This document shows positions 6,949-21,900 of a stretch of 40,838 nt of DNA, in pieces. Numbering within the stretch: the stretch's first letter is position 1; every line of letters begins with the position of its first letter. Below the pieces are notes generated by a model that did not search any database, was not told the origin of the DNA, and was given only the letters and a program-made list of their open reading frames with translations. This DNA is from a virus: positions 1-40,838 of IMG/VR virus record IMGVR_UViG_3300018424_000064; one strand, written 5' to 3'. A program made the translations under genes and the position numbers.

Positions 6949-9900
6949 ATGTCTATTAATAAGGTATCCCAAGCAGTCACAAAGCAAACACCTCAGTTTG
7001 TACAGGATTCTTATCCACTATTTCCTAAATTTCTAGAATATTACTATAAGTCTCAAGAGAAGACAGGACTAGGACAAAATATTCTCAATCAATTTCTAGA
7101 ATACTTAAACATCGATAGACTTGATGTTGACATTTTAGGTGGTGCAACAAAAGTTGTTGAAGAAATTTCTGCAACTGATGATGTAATTATTGTAGAAAAC
7201 GTTGATAAATTCCTTGAAACCAATGGAAGTATCTTAATTGGTGATGAGGTAATTTACTATGAAAAGGCAATTCCTTCTCCAAGTATTGCACTTAGACCAG
7301 GCATTTCTTATGATCAAGTACAATTAAAATGGAGCACCCTTGCTTCACTGATCGAGTCTTTTGACGGTCAAACCACAACATTTCCACTTACTTCTCAAGA
7401 CAGTCCCGTTTCTCCTCCTTCGGCACAACATCTTATCGTCAAGGTTTATAATGAGGTGTTGGTTCCTAATGTTGATTATACCGTCAGTGGTAGTAATATT
7501 GTATTTACAAATCCTCCTAGAACTAGACTTCCTGCCGACGATACAATTTCAACAAGTATTACATTTTTAAATGGATTTATTGAAAATACGATTTATTCAT
7601 TAGATGATATTTCTGGATCTTTTGGCGAAGGGAAAACTAGTTTTCCTGTAACTAGATCTGGATCTTCATACACTCCAATTGTTGATGAATATGTCATCGC
7701 TATCTATGACAATGAATTATTATTACCAAAGGTACAATTTTCTTTCGATGAAGACAGAATTTCGTTTAATTTTGCCCCATTAACAGGAAGACGATTATCA
7801 CTATTCTCAATTGAGGCACCGATTCCTAGTTTTGGTAGTGGTGCTATTGGATTCTCCCGAGTTTCTGAAACTGGACAAATTACTTCAGTCGAAGTTTCTG
7901 AAACTGGATCTGATTATAGATTTGAATATCCACCTAAGATTACTGTTAAATCTGAAACGGGTCGGGATGCATCTGTAAAACCACTGGTAAATGGAATTAA
8001 AAACATTTCTCTTCTATCTGGAGGAAGAGGATACAGCAGCACAAATCCACCATTTGTTTCAATTCAATCTCCAACCAAGACTGGAAGCACAACAGCTAAA
8101 ATTGAAGCGACTGTAAGTAATGGTGTAGTATCTGGATTGAGAATTATTGATTCTGGTAGTGGTTATACGTTTACTCCAAGAATTACGTTTGTACAACCTG
8201 GGGGAGCAGAATTAGCAAGACCTACAATTATTGCAGGATCGGTCACAGGACCTATTACAATCACTAATGCTGGATCTGGATATACTACCCCTCCTGATAT
8301 CTATATCGACCCTCCTACGGGCGAGAATGGCATTGTAGCAACTTTTCAGAGCGTATTAAACTCAAATGGTGAATTGGAATCAGTCACCATTTTAAATCCT
8401 GGTCAAGGATATGAAACGCAACCAAGAATTGCAGTAATTAATCCAGTAAAAGCTCAAGTACTTGAAGCTGTTGTTGATGGCGACGGCAGATTAACTAGTG
8501 TTGAATTGCTTAGTGGTGGTCTTGGATATGAAGATGTTCCATCAGTTTATATTGTTGATGATAGAGTAAATGATCAGGGAGTTTTCATTGGTGGTGTTGG
8601 CGCAACTGCAACAGCAGCAATTTTTAATGGTCAAATTACAGATATCAATGTAACTAACTTTGGTAGTGGATATAGCGCAGAATTTCCACCAAAAGTAGTT
8701 ATTCAATCACCACCACCTGCAGCTGCTTCGGTAGAAATCGGACTTGGAGAAATCACAGGATTTTCTATCATTAAGGCTGGATCTGGATATCAAAAGTGCA
8801 GATTTGAAGGTTGTGCTCGCGCCGCTAGTGGAATTGTAGATTATACTGAAGAAGGAAATGCAGTATTTTCCAACGATACTACTGCCGCCATACATGAGAC
8901 AGAATCTTCTGTAAAATGTCTAGATGCTCTATTTGTTAAGAGACTGCTTGACAAATATATTGAGCAGTTTTTACCAGATGTACCTCAATTAGATTTTAAT
9001 AGCATTGACGTAAGAAATGCTATTAAAAATATTAAAACCTTCTATTCTACTAAAGGCACATCATTTAGTGTTGAATATCTTTTCAAATTACTTTATGGTG
9101 AAACTGTATCTATTTCATATCCCAAAGATCAGATTATTAAACCATCTGCAGCGTCATGGTCTATTAATACAATTCTTAGGGCAACTTTGGTAAGTGGTGA
9201 TCCAAATAATATTCAAGATGCTTTAGTACAACAATTTGAAGATATTGCAGATTCTAATGTTAAAAATGCTAGTGCTCTTGTAGAAAACTTCATTTCTATC
9301 AAGACATCTGATGTTGAAATTTTTGAATTAGTTTTATCTGAGGAAACAATCAATGGTAAATTTATTGTTCCATATAAAACAAAACTCGCAGAACCATTAA
9401 CAGAAACAACAGATATTATTACTGTTGACTCTACAATTGGATGGCCAGAAAGAAACGGTGAATTTGTTATTGGTAATGGAGAAACTGTAAGATATAAGGA
9501 AAAATCACTAAACCAGTTTATTGAATGCACAAGAGGAATTGCAGGAAATCCTCAAGTATGGGATTCTGCAACTGATGTAGTTTCTAATTTTAGAATTTAT
9601 TTAAATGCTGGTACAACTCAAGAAGTTGTAATGAATATCGTTGGTATTGTTGATGCACAGCAAACAACATTAACTGATACTGGATCTTATTATCTTCCTG
9701 GAGATAAACTGACTGTCTCAAAACTTGGTGGCACTTCTGATTTACCTCAGTTAACAACATGGTTGTATAATGTTAAAAAATTAATTGAAGTTGCATCAAT
9801 CACTTTTGGTGGAGTTAATGATGAATATGCAACAGTAACATGTAATGCACCTCATGGACTCTTAGTTGGAGATCAAGTTACTGTTTACGGTGCTAATCCA

Positions 9901-12900
9901 ATCATTTATAACGGCACATTTTTAGTAACTTCAAGAGATACTACTAATGTTTTCCAATATAGACTTCCCCAATCTGCAGTTGTAGAACCACAAGGCAATA
10001 TTTTAATTTCTGTTGACCTGAATAAAGGTAAATCTCAAAATTCTGCTGTATCCAAGGCAGTTGCTCCATATACAACAAATATCCAAAATTCATTCTTTAA
10101 TACCGATTACGTTTATATTGCTTCTACAGGAATTCCAAACTATAATATTGGACCATTTTTAGGATCTGCACTCTTACCTGGAAACCAAAGAAAACTAAAC
10201 CGTTTCCCCTTAAAATCTCAAACGATCTCTACGAAAACTAATATTAGTTCTGGATCGATTGGCACTTGGGTCAATGGTGTATCGATTTGGTCCTACAAGT
10301 CCACAGAGTCAAAGACATACGGACAAATTACATCTATTAGCATTTTAGATAAAGGTGAAAATTATGACGCAGCTTCTCCACCACAACTAACATTTAGTGG
10401 TGGGTATGGATCTGGCGCAGCTGCTGAGGTTGTTGTTGATGGATCTATCACTGAGATTGAAGTAACATCTGGTGGTAGTGGATACAAGACTTCTCCTCTT
10501 GTTTCTATCGTCGGCGGTGGTGGTTCTGGCGCATCTGCAACTGCTATCATTACTAGAGGAGTTGTTTCTAAAATCCTTGTTAATAATGGTGGATCTGGAT
10601 ATACGTCAAAACCCCAAATTTCTATTGTTGGTGGTAGTGGGTCTGGTGCTGCAGGTGATGCCTCTGTTAGAGGGCCAATTAAATCTGTTAGCATCACTAA
10701 TGCTGGGTCTGAATATACATCAAATCCATCTATCAAACTATCTTCGGGTGAGGGCGCTGTTGCCCAAGCAATTGTAAGTAACGGAAGAATTATTTCAATT
10801 GCAATCATTAATGCAGGACAAGGATACACCACTGCTCCAGAAATTTCTATTCAGGGAGATGGTTTTGGTGCAATTGCAAGGGCAACTATTGATGTTGATG
10901 GCGAAAATGCTGGTAGAGTAACCAATATTGAAATTCTTAATAGAGGTATTGGATATAGTCAAGGATCGACAATAATTAATTTGACTTCAGTTGGTCAAAA
11001 TGCATCATTTAGTGCAAATGTATTTAAATGGGTGTATAATTTACAACTCACTGAGTCGTTTGATGATGCAAAGGGATCTGTATTTGAAGGATATAATACA
11101 CAATATGGTGGTGAATATGCACACTTATCTAATCCACAAAGACTAAGATACATTTTAGGTGATAATTTATTTGTTGCATCGAATAATGAAATTTTAGAGC
11201 AAGAGGATCAACTAGAGCACTCTCCTATTCTTGGTTGGGCATATGATGGAAACCCAATTTATGGTCCTTATGCATATGAAGATCCTACGGATCAATCTTC
11301 TAATATAACAAGAATGCGTTCTTCATATGCATTAAAAACTAATTTGGTATATGATGCAATTACAAATCCATATCCAACTAGAGTAAATGGACCTTCTCTA
11401 AATGTTGATGCTGCAGGTCTTTATGTTGATGATTATCAATATAATTTTGGTAGTGGTGATCTAGATCAATACAACGGAAGATTCTGCAAAACACCAGATT
11501 TTCCAGCTGGAAGATATTGCTACTTTGTCACTATTGATTCTACAGAAAATGGTAATCCTGTATTTCCATATGTTTTGGGACCAAGTTACAATTCAGTTGT
11601 TGATATTTGGAATTTAGAAAACACAGCAGTACAGCAAAATATTCCTACTGGTGTTATTAGATACAGAGATCCATATGAAAATGTTGATATTGATGTTGAA
11701 AGAACACCAAATGCATCAACAAATGCTCTAACAACAGAAGCGGGTGATATTTTACTATTTGAAGTTGAAGATGAAAATCGAGATGGCGTCATTAGTCAAG
11801 ATGAAATTGACGATCCTGAGCAGATCTTCGAGGAATCGCCATTACAGGTCTTCGATTACTTCCCCAAAGTTAGATTTGACTCCAAAGTTGACATTGAAGT
11901 TGAAACAATTCAAAAATTTGAAGATGCTTCAGTTACTGGATTTACCGTAGAAAATCCAGGACAAAATTATCAAGTAAATGATATTCTTGTCTTTGATAAT
12001 ACTGGTAATGATAGTACTGGAGTTTCTGCTAGAGTTGCTAAAATTACTGGTGAAGATATTGCTTCCTATACATATGAAACTATTGATGGAATTAACTATG
12101 GAATTATTACAACAGACGTACCACACAACTTAAAGCCTGGTGATGCTATTTCGGTTGATTATGAACCAGTGATGGATAGCACTAATAAAGAATATGTTGT
12201 TCGCCAATATAAAGGTATTGAAGAAATTATTGTAACTCAAAATGGAAGTGGTTATAATGCAGATATTCCACCAGAGGTTATTGTTGATGGCGATGGAGAT
12301 GGTGGTCAAATTGAAGCAGTAATCAATAATGTTGGCGCTATTACTAAATTTAATATTATAAATTCTGGATCTGGATATACTGAGAATCCAAGAATTATTT
12401 TAAGCCACCCTCAAATTTTCAAAAAAGCAAACTACTATGTTTCTTTGATTGAAAACAATAATTACTTAAAAGTCAATGATATTCATGTTAATGCTGACAA
12501 AGAGGTATATCTTTGTGGAGAAACTTTAGATGCCAACGGAAATACGGTTGGATTTGTATCGAAATTCTCTTCAACTGGTCTTAAAGAATGGGAAAAGACC
12601 GCAGAGTCTTCTCAACCAGCAGGATTTACCACTTCTTTAATTTTCAACAAAATTCATGTAAACGGAAACAATATTTGGGTTGTTGGTACAAACCGACCAA
12701 ACACTGCACTTTTAGATTCGTATAATCCAGACATTGTGATTGTAAAATATACACAATCAAACGATGGACTTAGCGCAACGTTAAATTATCAGAAGGGATA
12801 TTCTGGCATTTCTGGATCTACTAGGGCTGATGTTGTAACTGCAATTACACAAATTTCCGATACAAGAATTTTAATCGGTGGACACACAAATACCAATTCT

Positions 12901-15900
12901 GGTAATCCATTGGATGCATTCCTTGCTGTTATTGACACTACTGGATCTTTTGTTACCAAGAGAAAACTGGCCTCAGCAAACAAGTCGGAAAAAATTACTG
13001 ATGTTGTAGTTTCTGATAGTGGAGTTTATTTCACTATGGAAACCGCCGCCACCCAGTCATCGGATGATGTTAATGTTTCCTTCGGAAAAGTATCAATTTC
13101 AACTTCTTTGATCACTGTTGACTGGATTAAAGAAGTATCAAACACATTATATTCATTCTTTGATTCTAGTATTGCCTACGATGAATATGATGAATACTAT
13201 ATTACCGCAACAACTAGACTAAAATCTGATGATGCAACTAAAGATGGATTCTGGGTTGGTAAATTCAAAAATGATGGTGATTTGATTTGGAATTACAGAT
13301 ATTCCACTCCATCTAGAGACATTCAAATGGCACAGAATAGTGTCATAGACATCTTTGGATTCTTGAATGTTGCTTATACAGAAACAAATGTAACAACAGG
13401 GCAAAAATTCGCTTCTTCCGTTAAAATTAATTATGATGGCACGTTAACTAAACATACTGCTAATAAATTTGTTTCTACTAGCGATACCGTTAATAACATT
13501 GAAGGTATTTCTGTACATGCCATCGATACTGACGTTTCTGGAGATGTTTATCTATTTGGACAAACTTCTTGGAATAGAAATGAATTCCTATTTGAGTTTG
13601 GTCAAACTGATGACGCTACAGACACAACAAATCACTACACTCCAACTTTGATAGGTAATGATTCTACAGATGCATTGACTCTACTTGGAGATGGTGTTGC
13701 TAAATTATTCGGATATGATGTTGCAACACCACTAAACTGGGAAAATGCAGCGGTTAAGATTCCTGGATCAGATCTTGGCACAAAACTCGATGACAATTGG
13801 ACTCTTGAGTTTATGCTATACAAAGATTCTGCAAATAGCAATACTCACAGTCAAACTCAAGAAACTTTGTTATCGATTGGTGATGCAACAGACTTAACTG
13901 GTGGTCTTTGGTTGTATTATGATATTGCTACTGGATATCTTGAATTAGTTGTTACAAACAATACAACTGCAATCAACTCTGCAAGTTCTGCATTACAGTC
14001 ATCTCTGACTACAATGTATGCAGATAATACCTGGCAATTTGTTGGATTGAAGAAAGAAGGTAATGTATTTACTGGTTATATTAATGGAATCCAAGTATTT
14101 ACAGGCACAATTTCAAATACTTTATTTGCACAGAAGGATTTATTAATTGGTAATATCTCTGGAAAAAGTGGTGTAGCTGCACAATTTAGATCAAATGAGC
14201 AAGGACAGTATTATATCGATAATTTGAGACTCAGAAATAGAGCAATTACTCCAACAGTACCATCTGATGTTGTAGCATTACCAACTAGCGGTGCATTTGG
14301 TTTAACATATGATTGGACCGATGATACATGGTTTGCAAATAATATCACTCAGTATGATTATATTGATTATGTTGGATTTGGTTTAAAAACTGATAAGGAT
14401 TCTGATACTGTTAGAATCGGAGCACTTGGAGTTAAAACTAATACTCAAATTTCACTCACAAGGGAAACAATCACTCCAGTTACAGGAAATACTTTAACTG
14501 TTACTAATGTTGGATATGCCCTTGGCGAAACTGGTCTACAAACTTTAGACTTCAATGAAGCAACCACTACACACATTCTTGATCAAGAAACTCTCACCCA
14601 GTCTCAAGATATTTGGTCTTCTAGGAATGCTACGGTTCCTTCACCAGGATCGCAGAAAGTAAAAGCACAAGCAGTAGTTAAAAATCGCTATTACTTTAAA
14701 GTCACTGATACCATTAAGATTGATAATGTCAGAATATTAACAACTAATCAGGCATTTAAATTTACAGTTGGTGCAAAATTACTTTTAAATGATTCTGGAT
14801 CATTTGTAAACAGTGGATATATTATTGATATTGATACTACAACCAATAAAATCTATGTTGCTGTAAATAACAACGACTGGTCCAATGATCTTAATCTGGG
14901 TGAATTGAGCACAGAAAGATTTGATGAGCAATCCACTTACGGCATTCGTGGTCCTGTAGTAAATGATGTTAACGAAATTGAAGCATACGAATTCTTTGAG
15001 GTAGTTAATACAACACCAGGAACCTTTGATATTGATCTTGCAGATTATGATGCACCTTCAGATATTGGTGGTACAAATAATTTAGATGAATATGGTAAGT
15101 TTAAAGCATGGGAAGCAGGTTTATATCAAATTAGAATTGATGAGATTTCTGGATCTTCTCCATATATTCCTGGATCTGTAGTTGAAGTCACTGCAAGTGA
15201 CATGACATTCAACGCTGGATACAGCACTATCCAAATTACAAATCTAACTGCAGTAACAAAAATCACTCTTGTTACTAACTTACAAAAAATTCTGCAAGTC
15301 TCTTCTGTAGAAAATAGTGATCAAGTCTATGTAATCACAGACTCGACACATTATCTCACTGCAGGAGAAATGCTCTTTGTTGACGGTAATCCATCCCAAC
15401 AGGTTGGACAAATTGTATATGATGAATATGATGGAGCATTCCCAGTTGATAGGGTGATAAGCATCAAAGAGTTTATCTATAAACTTTCACAAGTACCTGT
15501 AACTCAACCAGCGACCAATGCTTCTAATGTTAGCATTTTTGTCAAATCCCCAACACTTAAGATGTATTATGGACATCAGTATGTCTTTGATTTAAGTCAC
15601 TCTACATTGTTAGGCGGCAATCTATCCTTCTCTAAGGATAGTCTCTACAAACTTGAGTATTCATTCAACTCAATTCAAAGAATTGGTACACCTGGAGTAA
15701 CGGGAGAAGGTCAACCAACACCATCAGTAATCTTAAAGGTTGATAAAGATATTGTTACCAACATTTCATATTATTTTGATCCATCTAGAGTTGGTGAAGA
15801 TTCTCCAATCATTTCAGGAAGTTTCCTTGATATTGTTAATTCACCTTATCTTGGAGAGTTTACGATCTTTACAACTAGCGGTGGCACAATTACAACTGGT

Positions 15901-18900
15901 GACGATACTATGAGATTTGCTCTGCAATCTGAACCAGAGGGTAATGCTGTTGTAAGTCAAGCATCATATTCAACTGCATCTGAAAGTGCGGTTGGATCTA
16001 TTAATGATATTCGTATTATTAACTCTGGTGGTTTCTATACGAAACTTCCAATCGTGTCGGACATCATTTCAAATAGAAAGATTGAAAGAGTCCAAATTAA
16101 CGAACCTGGCACTGAGTATGCAGTTGGTGAGTATACTGGAATTCCTATTGCTGGTGATGGGGAAGGTGGTTTAGTAACAATCACTGTTGCTAATACAACA
16201 GATGATGAAGGTACTGTAATTCCTGGGCAAATTATTGAAGTTGTCGTTACTTCTCCTGGAAAAGGTTATACGACAGCATCGATCGATGTTGAATCTATTG
16301 ATGGTATCCTTGGTCCTACTTTATCTGGATCTGGTGCAGATCTTGAAGTTGTTATTCCACCTTTCGGCAGCGGTGCTTCAATCTTCACTAAGGGCAGCAA
16401 CGTTGGTAAGATTAAGAAACTCAAGAATAATAACTTTGGTTATGATTATCCTCATGACTATACATTAAGACCAGAAATTACTTTCCCAATCAATGCTCAA
16501 TTAACTTCTACAAGTATTCTTTCAAGCATTACTGTAACTGATCCTGGATCTGGATATTCTCAAGCACCTGCTGTTGTAATTACTGGTGGTGGTGGATCTG
16601 GGGCAGTTGCGGAAGCTTCCATTAAGAATGGGCGACTAGATCAAATTGTTGTTAAAGATCCTGGTGCTGGATACTCTTCAACTCCTACAGTTGAATTGAA
16701 GTCTTCGTTTAATTATGTCATTAACCTCGATCTGGGTCTCCTCCAATTTGCTTTCCCACATGGAATTCAAAATGGATCCGAAGTAACTCTAAATGTAGTT
16801 GATACTGGTGATGGAGCAGAATTTCCTCTATCTGCTGGTGCTCTTGGTAGACTAAATGGCACTACAACATATTATGCTATTGCGGGATCTGCGAATTCTC
16901 TTGAAGATGATCAATTGAAACTTGCTATTACTGCAGGTAATGCTGAATTGGGAGATGCTATCACTTTTGTTAATGCTGGTGATGGAAGACAGCAAGTTTT
17001 AACTTCATCTTTTGGTGGCGCAGCAACTGCAAATGTTATTACTTCTACCTTCCTAGAAGGTGAATTTATATACCAAGGTGGATCTTTAGAAACAGCAACC
17101 GCAACTGGTTACGTTTCAACTAATAGTGGTTGGCAAGTTGGACCAAGAATTGTTAAAATCGTTAATTATGAAGGAACATTCTCCGAAGGGCAGAAAATCA
17201 CTGGTGTTGTCTCAAAATCGTCTGGTATTATTAGTGACTTGAATATTGCTAAGGGAGTCTTAGAAATTGGTGCAATCACTAAAACGACAGGACAGTTTGT
17301 TGATGATGTTGGTAAACCATCAGAAATTATTCAAAAAATTCAAGACTCTTATTATTATCAAGATTTCTCTTATGCAATCAACTCCACAGTATCTATTGAT
17401 GAGTGGAAAGACGTTGTATTAAAGAATGTCCACCCAATTTCTTTCAAAGTTTTTGGTCAATTGGGACTGCAAGATGAGGCAAATATTCCCAATAAAGAGA
17501 CATTCTTTGATCTAACTAAGTCGGTTGAGTTGGCACGAGAGGCAATTGTACCAAATATTCAAAACTTTGCTTTAGTTGAGCCAATCTATCAAGAATTCAA
17601 TAATACTGAAGTCTTGTTTAGACAAAGGAGATTAACGTCTTCTGAGAATATTTTAACATCAGTTGTCCAAAGACTTGATGATATTTCTGGTTTATTTGAC
17701 GGAGAAAGAATTGCATTCCCACTAACAGTTGATGGTGATAATGTTGTTGCAAATGCCAACCAGTTGATGATTGTCTTAAATGGCGTTGCTCAAAACCCAG
17801 GAGTATCATTTACAGTTGAGGGAGATTCTATTGTCTTTACTGAGCCACCTTCTCCTCCCGCAAGTGTTAAATATGCAACAATTACCGTTGAGCAAATTCA
17901 AACAAAAGAGTTTAATTTTACGAATATTAGCGGCATTTTCCCAAATGTTGCTGACGTTTTAGTAGGTACTGCATCTAATGCTAGACTGAAAGTAACTGGT
18001 GTTACTGGAAATACCATTATTGGATATATTGAAAGTGGTACTTTTATCATTAATGAATTGGTGCTTGTTAATGCTACTGGATTTGCAGCAAATCTAGCAA
18101 CCATAACAGATCAAACAAATATCGGATTATTCATCTTTGGGGAGACAATTAGAAACTTTGATAATGACACTGCAAAAGTTGAGCAAATTAACCTTGCAAG
18201 AGGACAGGAAACCCCAATTGCTCAGTTGAGATATGGAATTGGAGTTTCCACTACACAATTTGAAGTAATTCCAGCAAACGGAGATCAACTACCAGTTGCC
18301 AATGGAGTATTTGAGATTAATCAGAATTATCAGTTTGGATCTGAAATTTTCACCGTAACAAATGTTACTAACGGTGCAGAATCAACCACACTTACTGTAA
18401 CTAGAGCTCAACTTGGAACTGCAGCAGTAGCACAACTACAAACAACACCAATTTACGGTACGGATATTGAAGTTACTGATACACTTGTATTAAGTAAGAC
18501 CACTGGTACATATCAGTCCACACCTGGACTATTTGATATTCAATTGGATGATATTATTATTGCTTCTGGATCTGGCGTTGTTGCAAGAGTAACTTCCACA
18601 AGTGCATATCAGGATCCTGCAACCGAAGAATTTATCGGTCAAGTTAATATTTCTGATGGATCTTCATTCTTTGGATTCCTCTTCAACAGAATTACATCAA
18701 CGCAATATCCTAACGTTGTTATTGATAATATTTCAGAATCTCAAGTTTCTATTGTTGACTATACTGACAACACTACTTCATTTGACCTTAGATTCCCTGC
18801 AAATGAGTTTATCAATAATTATATCATTAAAACAGAAAATGAAACTGGAGATTTGCAAGAAGATGAATTTATTAGAAACTTCAAGATTGAATATGGCAAT

Positions 18901-21900
18901 TCGACTGGTAACTTTGTAGAAGGTGAAAATGCTGTTGTTAGAAAAATTACATTTAAGAGTAAAGAAGGTGGCGGATTCTTCTCTCAGGGTCAGGTATTAA
19001 GATCTGAAAATACTAAAGCAGAAGTTATTGGATATAATCAACCCAGAAACACGATTTATCTCGGTAAGATGGGTCGTACTCAATCTACAGGTCAAGATTA
19101 TCACATTGCAACTTTTGACAACTCTGCTGAGCTGGATACTGCTCAGAAGAAATTCGGTAAGTCTTCACTATACCTTGCTGCTTCTGCCGATAGTGTTACT
19201 ATTCCAGCATCTGCCGAGTTTGCATATGGTACAAATGCATATACCTATGATATTTACATTCGTCCATCTACGGCAGCTTTAACTGGCACTGCTCATATTT
19301 TTGATACTAGAGAATCTGCAACCGAAGTTGCTGGTAGATTATATCTTGAAAGCAATCAATTACGTTATAACGTAAATGGATCGGATCTGGCAATTGATAC
19401 AACTACCACATTTGTTGCTGACACTTGGTATCATATTGCTGTTGTTAGATCTTCAACTACCGTTAAACTATATGTTAATGGTACAGAAACTGCAACTGGT
19501 ACTGATAGCAGCACATATATTACAAAACCAATTAAGATTGGCGCTGCTTTTAACGGTGGAAATGGATTTGTTGGACACATCGACGAATTTAGAGTTTCTA
19601 CAACCAACAGATATACCACAGCATTTTCACCAAGAAACGGTATCTTCCAAGGGGACGCTAATACGAAACTTCTTCTCCACTTCGATGGTGAAGATGGACA
19701 AACATATACTGATGATTGGTCTGGTGCTGCTAACTGGACTGCAGGACACTATTTCAACAATGATGCGATTCTAGCCACGAAGAGATCTACCAATGGATCT
19801 GCTTCTTATCATAGTTTCAAAACGCAGAGATATCTTGATGCTGCAAATTTAATTTTAGCAAATAAAGCATTCTTGGCGGCAGAAATTGTTTATCAACTAG
19901 AAAATTCTTCTCCATATGCACCGTTTACAGTTCCTACTGGATCTCAAAATTGTATTGATGATATTGAAGATGTGATTGATGAGTTAGTTAAGGATTTGAG
20001 AAATGGTAGCAATAGTTATATGTGGGATGCTGCTGCGGTATATGTAAATCGTATTGCAAATCCAATCGAAATCAATCACATTGAAACTGAAATTGATGAA
20101 TCTATTTGGGCATATGAAAAACTATCTGAATTTGCTCAATTGGTGATTAATAATCAAACAGTTACTGTCACTGGAAATCATGGACTGACTCAAACTCTTA
20201 ATAATACGCTAACAGATTCTAATGATGATTCAGACCCAGCATACACTGCAAATGACTGCGCTGATGTCAAAACAACCATTGATAACCTTGTTACGATTCT
20301 TACTGATACATTAGATCAGGCAAATCAACCAACACCAGTTGATCATCTAGCAACTGTTACTAAACTGGAACCAGCTTACGAATATCTTGCTGCTACATTC
20401 GATGCATTCTATGAGATTCCATTTGATATTTCTAATGTTGATACTCCTAATGAAGTCGTATTCTCCAATCAGATTGATCTTGACTCTAGAAATAGATTCT
20501 ATGATGCAGCAAATCTAATTCGCCTCAATAGAGGTGCAATTGTAGATAAAGCAGCATATGATTTGATTGCTCGTTATCCTGATTTGGCATTGGATATGCC
20601 AAGAAATGAGGATGGCACGGGATCTGGCACTTTAAGATGTAAAACTGATCTTGGACTCATTTTAGACAATCTTGCTGATGATATTGAGGTTGGTGGAAAC
20701 TTCAACACAATTACTGCAATTAGATCATATCTAGGTGCAAATGATGAAATCGTCCATATTAGATTGCAATTGCTTCAATCTGTATATGCCCATACTAGAC
20801 TTGGGTATTACATGAAACAGGCAATTACTGGTGACTTGACAGAAGATAATACAACATCAGTAATTGTTGGCGACTGGGGAATTACAGACGATCCAGGTGG
20901 ATGTGCAAATGTCCAAACAGCAATTGATACTTTAATTGATCTTGCAAACGATACTCTTGCTCCAACTGGACACAGATTTAGAGATGCAGGTGATCTTCTG
21001 TATTTCAATAAAGATTACATTGCCGAAGAGTCTACTGGAATCTTAGATGCAGATTTCACTTACTTACTTGGTGCCGTTGGAAATGAAACCGCATATTCTG
21101 CATTTACATATCCAGATGGTGTGAATGGAAGAACGAGATGTCAAACTGATATCAAGTTAATTCTTGATAGTGTAATCAGTGATTTACTAACAGGTGGTAA
21201 TAGCAATACTGTAAGAGCAATTAATTATTATGTAACTTCTAATCTTGGAATTACTTTTGTTGAAGATCAATTACTGGCAACCATTTATGCTTTTGAGCAA
21301 GTCAAAATGCTTGGAAGTAAGGCGATTAACAATTTACTTTATAATCAGGCAGAACCAGTAACTGGTGATCAATATGCAGCAATTTATACAAGTCAAGATG
21401 CATACAAAGATGAAACTATTACCGATTCAAATGGTGATGGACAATATACTGCTGCAGATTGTGCCAATGTCATTACGGCATATGAGACTCTTTTAGATTC
21501 TTTAATTGATACTTTAACACCTTCTGATGTTACTGGAAGAAATGGTGGCAGAATGGTCCTCTTCAATAGAAATTACTATAAGGAAGAATTGACCAATCTA
21601 GTCAATAATCAGTGGGGTGCTGGCACTTGGGTTTATTCTGATTATGTTGATACAGTATTAGATGATCTTATTCACGATCTTGCACTTACCGATACTAGTA
21701 GCGATAATGTCTTAACTGTCGCTAGAAATATTGATTACTCTATTTCATCTGGCACCACATTTGCTGTCGGAGAAACTGTAGAGTGTGATGTAAATGGATC
21801 TGTCGTTGCAACAGGAGAAGTCCTGGAGAATATTACTGATGATAGAGTTTTGATCATTGGAAATATCACTGGTACTTGGACAACAGCAAATGCTAACATT

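Noticed and set aside
6541-6987. 148-codon open frame on the minus strand across the end of gp6
   Set aside because: It lies wholly antisense to gp6 and the start of the giant gene, has no RBS or promoter, and its Pro/Val/Thr/Ser-rich composition is what the reverse of gp6's biased tail gives.
10362-10832. 156-codon Pro-rich open frame on the minus strand
   Set aside because: It is the reverse complement of a GSGY/Gly-rich repeat array; regular Pro and Asp/Glu come from reversed Gly/Ser and Val/Ile codons. No initiation signals.
10320-10970. Regular short repeats as a CRISPR array or DNA satellite
   Set aside because: The repeats keep the reading frame and are conserved in protein rather than DNA, with variable unit length. 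There are no identical direct repeats with unique spacers.
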